This document shows, piece after piece, positions 61,971 to 64,000 of a stretch of DNA of 64,000 nucleotides. Origin of the DNA: an uncultured Poribacteria bacterium. GTDB lineage: Bacteria > Poribacteria > WGA-4E > WGA-3G. Made by a program: the position numbers and the translations under genes. The stretch is taken from contig OX638316.1 in NCBI GenBank assembly GCA_951812525.1, forward strand, positions 3,280,506 through 3,344,505, in the 5' to 3' direction. Within the stretch, counting starts at the first letter, position 1. Each line of letters opens with the position of its first letter. The notes beneath the pieces are model-generated. The model did no database searches. It was not told the origin of the DNA and saw only the letters and a program-made list of their open reading frames with translations.

Positions 61971-62912
61971 ATGCCTACAGGACGGATTAAGTACTACAAT
62001 TTCGATAAAGGCTTCGGATTTATCGCACAAGATAGCAGTGATGCTGATGTCTTCTTACACAGTTCTGCAATTAAACAGCCCGAATACGAAGAACTCCGCG
62101 TCGGGCAGCGGGTGAAATACAACATTGTTGAAGGTGAGAAGGGGTTGGTTGCCCAAAATGTTGAAGTTCTTTTGACTCCGACAGAGCGCCGATGGCTCCG
62201 ACAGGGAAAAGCAATCATTCCTCGCGGTTACGCAGGTTTCCCAGGACAAAGTGAAGGCCCATTGTTCGGGAATGAGCGCACCTCCGCCTTTGATAACCAA
62301 GCGTCCCGACCAAAGCCGATTCGCAGTCGCCGCGATCGAGACCCATCTTTGGCATCTTCAAAACCAACAGTGAGACCACATAGTCAGACCACGTCAGCAA
62401 AAAACTTTGGCGATGAGGATGTGAAAGAACAAACTTCAAAACAACTCAGCTTCGGTGACCTCTACATCCTCAAGCAGATTAATTTTGAAACACCAATGTT
62501 TTTCGCGTTGTACGACGATGTACAACTTCCGGCGACTGTCCTTGAAATGACGCTCTCCCGTTTGACACTCAATAGTAATGGAAAAGAGCAGCACATCCCT
62601 AAAACGGATGTTAAATATTGTTATAAGGATATTGATGCCGAAAGAGTTCAGGCAGCTATTGACATTGACGAAGAAGTCAAGGCACAGCAGCTGACGCAAT
62701 TAACCGCCGATGCCCAAGCCTGTGAGATTGATACCGAGGCAGTCCAAAATGCCCGAAGAAATAAATCTCCGATTCAGGTTACTCTCCGGGAGGGTGAGAT
62801 TTTTCGCGGGGTTATAGATTGGGTGAGTCCTTATGAGATTAAACTCATTTTAGCAAATGGCTCAAAGGTCGTTGTCTTCCGGCATGCTGTCTACACGCTT
62901 TCCTTGGATTAG
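61971..62912 (+). CDS. Cold-shock-domain protein with C-terminal Hfq/Sm-like domain
   Basis: A 313-residue predicted RNA-binding protein. Residues 1-67 are a cold-shock domain with RNP1 (KGFGFI, residues 13-18) and RNP2 (VFLHSSAI, residues 27-34). Residues about 70-155 are a basic, Ser/Pro/Arg-rich, probably disordered linker. Residues about 160-210 may be a degenerate Sm-like fold (FETPMFFALYDDVQLPATVL, then PKTDVKYCYK). Residues 262-313 closely follow the Hfq Sm pattern: SPIQVTLREGEIFRGVIDWV and VVVFRHAVYTLSLD, where FRHAVYT matches the Hfq Sm2 motif YKHAIST. GCAGGAGC lies before the ATG at 61971. The next gene follows eight bases after the stop. Confidence 0.88.
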   Translation: MPTGRIKYYNFDKGFGFIAQDSSDADVFLHSSAIKQPEYEELRVGQRVKYNIVEGEKGLVAQNVEVLLTPTERRWLRQGKAIIPRGYAGFPGQSEGPLFGNERTSAFDNQASRPKPIRSRRDRDPSLASSKPTVRPHSQTTSAKNFGDEDVKEQTSKQLSFGDLYILKQINFETPMFFALYDDVQLPATVLEMTLSRLTLNSNGKEQHIPKTDVKYCYKDIDAERVQAAIDIDEEVKAQQLTQLTADAQACEIDTEAVQNARRNKSPIQVTLREGEIFRGVIDWVSPYEIKLILANGSKVVVFRHAVYTLSLD

Positions 62913-62920
62913 GTACTGCT

Positions 62921-63490
62921 ATGCAAGCCTATCACGAGCTCCTCGATGAGATTCATGGCGATGTCGAACGTTTACGCCAGGAGTCTGGAGGAGTCCCGTG
63001 TCCATCTGACTGCTTTTCCTGCTGCCAAAATACAGCGACAATGGCGATAAGCGAGGTTGAAGCCCGTCATCTGAAAGTCGGATTAGAAATGCTCCCCGTG
63101 CAGCTCCGCACACACATCCGCCAGAAAGCCGAGCGAACCATCAAAAAATTGGTATCACACGGCTACGATGCTGAAAACGTTATACCCGATGCTGGCATGA
63201 AAGCAATCGGAGTGATAAAGGGCACGCCTGAGGGTGAGTGCCCTATGTTAATTGGGGGAGTCTGTGCCGTTTACGAACACCGTCCAGTCATCTGCCGAGT
63301 CTGGGGATATCCGATTCATAACGGCAATGAATTAGCCTGTTGTCATAAAACCTTTATTGGACAACGCAGCCGATACCGCCCGCTCAATTACACCCGTTAT
63401 TGGAATGAGTGTAAGAGGCTTAGCAGCGAATTGGGGGCAGAAAAGAAAGCACCGAACTGCTATCTCGTCCGTCGGTTGCTGTCCGAATAG
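62921..63490 (+). CDS. YkgJ-type cysteine-cluster protein
   Basis: A 189-residue protein of the YkgJ/UPF0153 type, thought to bind Zn or an Fe-S cluster through its cysteines. CPSDCFSCCQNTATMAISEV near residue 27 has the C-x3-C-x2-CC pattern. ECPMLIGGVCAVYEHRPVIC near residue 107 gives the second set, and ELACCHKTF gives a further Cys pair. No enzymatic role is known for the family. ATG 62921 lies eight bases after the cold-shock/Sm gene, so both are likely one transcript. No strong ribosome binding site is seen before it. Confidence 0.9.
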   Translation: MQAYHELLDEIHGDVERLRQESGGVPCPSDCFSCCQNTATMAISEVEARHLKVGLEMLPVQLRTHIRQKAERTIKKLVSHGYDAENVIPDAGMKAIGVIKGTPEGECPMLIGGVCAVYEHRPVICRVWGYPIHNGNELACCHKTFIGQRSRYRPLNYTRYWNECKRLSSELGAEKKAPNCYLVRRLLSE

Positions 63491-63504
63491 GGCACTATGA
63501 ATTC

Positions 63505-63822
63505 CTAAATTGCGGATGCCTCTTCGCTTAACTCGCGCAAAAACTGGAACGTGTAAATTCCAGTGCGGTGCCCATCACTCCAAACCAAACGCACGGCGTA
63601 GCGTCCTACCTGCTGAATGTCCACAAGATGTAGATTCTCGAAAAAGTCATCGGAGGGTAAGATATGGAAAGGGTCTTTTTCTGAACGCGTCGCGTCGCAT
63701 CGCGCACATGGACACTTTTGACGGAGGAGACGATAAGATAACTCGCTCTGGTGTGAATCCTTCCACTGGATCTCCAAACTTGTATCGCCTCTTTTAATGT
63801 GGGTGGGTCGAAATTTCTGCAT
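63505..63822 (-). CDS. DUF971 / gamma-butyrobetaine-hydroxylase N-terminal-like protein
   Basis: A 105-residue protein of the DUF971 type, which corresponds to the N-terminal zinc-binding region of gamma-butyrobetaine hydroxylase and often occurs alone. MQKFRPTHIKRGDTSLEIQW starts it, then YRLLRQKCPCARCDATRSE (C-x1-C-x2-C) and RLVWSDGHRTGIYTFQFLRE. The ATG at 63822 gives the usual family N-terminus. An upstream in-frame start at 63876 would add 18 residues without family character. A role in Fe-S metabolism has been suggested for some members; nothing in the neighbourhood tests it. Confidence 0.88.
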   Translation of the reverse strand: MQKFRPTHIKRGDTSLEIQWKDSHQSELSYRLLRQKCPCARCDATRSEKDPFHILPSDDFFENLHLVDIQQVGRYAVRLVWSDGHRTGIYTFQFLRELSEEASAI

Positions 63823-63938
63823 AGTCGGCTCCAACAGGTTATAACAAAAAATACGGTTGTCGATTCGCGTTACCAAATAGGCTCACAAATCGACAACCGT
63901 TCAAGAGGCAGCAGTCCAAGGATTGTGCTAACTATCTA

Positions 63939-64000
63939 TTATTCAAAGTATTCAGCATTAATATCTATGAACTCTTCCCATTCTTCAGGGACATCTTCTT
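63939..64000 (-). CDS. Partial gene, C-terminal end only
   Basis: On the minus strand the last 62 bases read EDVPEEWEEFIDINAEYFE, then TAA at 63941-63939, an open acidic C-terminus that runs off the window edge. It has a protein-like composition and no other gene covers it. The family cannot be named from 20 residues. Confidence 0.4.
   Translation of the reverse strand, partial: EDVPEEWEEFIDINAEYFE

Noticed and set aside
1-64000. tRNA or rRNA genes
   Set aside because: All gaps over 100 bases were read for the TTCRANNC arm and a 3' CCA-like acceptor fold, and for rRNA core motifs; none was convincing.

Overview
The window looks like chromosomal DNA of an uncultivated, Gram-negative-type bacterium, most likely Candidatus Poribacteria or a close relative. 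This rests on a combination of traits rather than a marker gene: three phytanoyl-CoA-dioxygenase-family (PhyH) proteins, dockerin type I repeats on non-cellulosomal exported proteins, a subtilase with a type-IX-secretion-like C-terminal tail, lipoproteins, many short intergenic hairpin repeats, and roughly even base composition. No rRNA or tRNA gene was seen.

Layout. 0-7.7 kb (+): glyA, folC, a membrane pyrophosphatase (hppA), a small lipoprotein and ilvD. 7.7-13.7 kb: an accessory, repeat-rich island with a 10-repeat CRISPR array without cas genes, clusters of three repeat families, an FRG-domain/TPR gene preceded by direct repeats, and a translationally coupled minus-strand operon of two paralogous zinc-motif proteins plus a small helical protein. 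A relic of that small gene lies on the other side of the FRG-TPR gene. 13.7-20.9 kb (+): a small coiled-coil protein, a cupin, an enoyl-CoA hydratase/thiolase pair, a lactonase, tmk, holB and an amino-acid-type binding lipoprotein. 20.9-23.1 kb (-): a decayed dockerin protein and a His-rich secreted protein. 23.2-29.1 kb (+): metG, an AddB/RexB-like nuclease and superoxide dismutase. 29.2-33.1 kb (+): a strong promoter, a T-box leader and ilvB-ilvH-ilvC; with ilvD at 6 kb this covers most of valine/isoleucine synthesis. 33.1-39 kb: an acetyltransferase, an FG-GAP protein, two poorly characterised proteins, a PhyH and a HAD hydrolase. 39.2-50.5 kb (-): a run of eight genes containing three tandem peptide-type binding proteins (one with an N-terminal dockerin), a D-2-hydroxyacid dehydrogenase, two PhyH dioxygenases and two ABC-2-type permeases, but no ATPase. 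51-64 kb: a HEAT/TPR membrane protein, a large subtilase, an AlsS-like acetolactate synthase, mtnA, an amidohydrolase, a cold-shock-domain protein with a C-terminal Hfq/Sm-like domain, a YkgJ-type cysteine-cluster protein and a DUF971 protein.

The most interesting items are the cold-shock/Sm-like fusion (61971-62912), the T-box leader outside Firmicutes (about 29340-29657), the zinc-motif paralog operon and FRG-TPR gene next to an orphan CRISPR array (8.1-13.4 kb), and the dockerin fused to a solute-binding protein (45396-47198). All family assignments come from reading motifs by eye; no database search was run.
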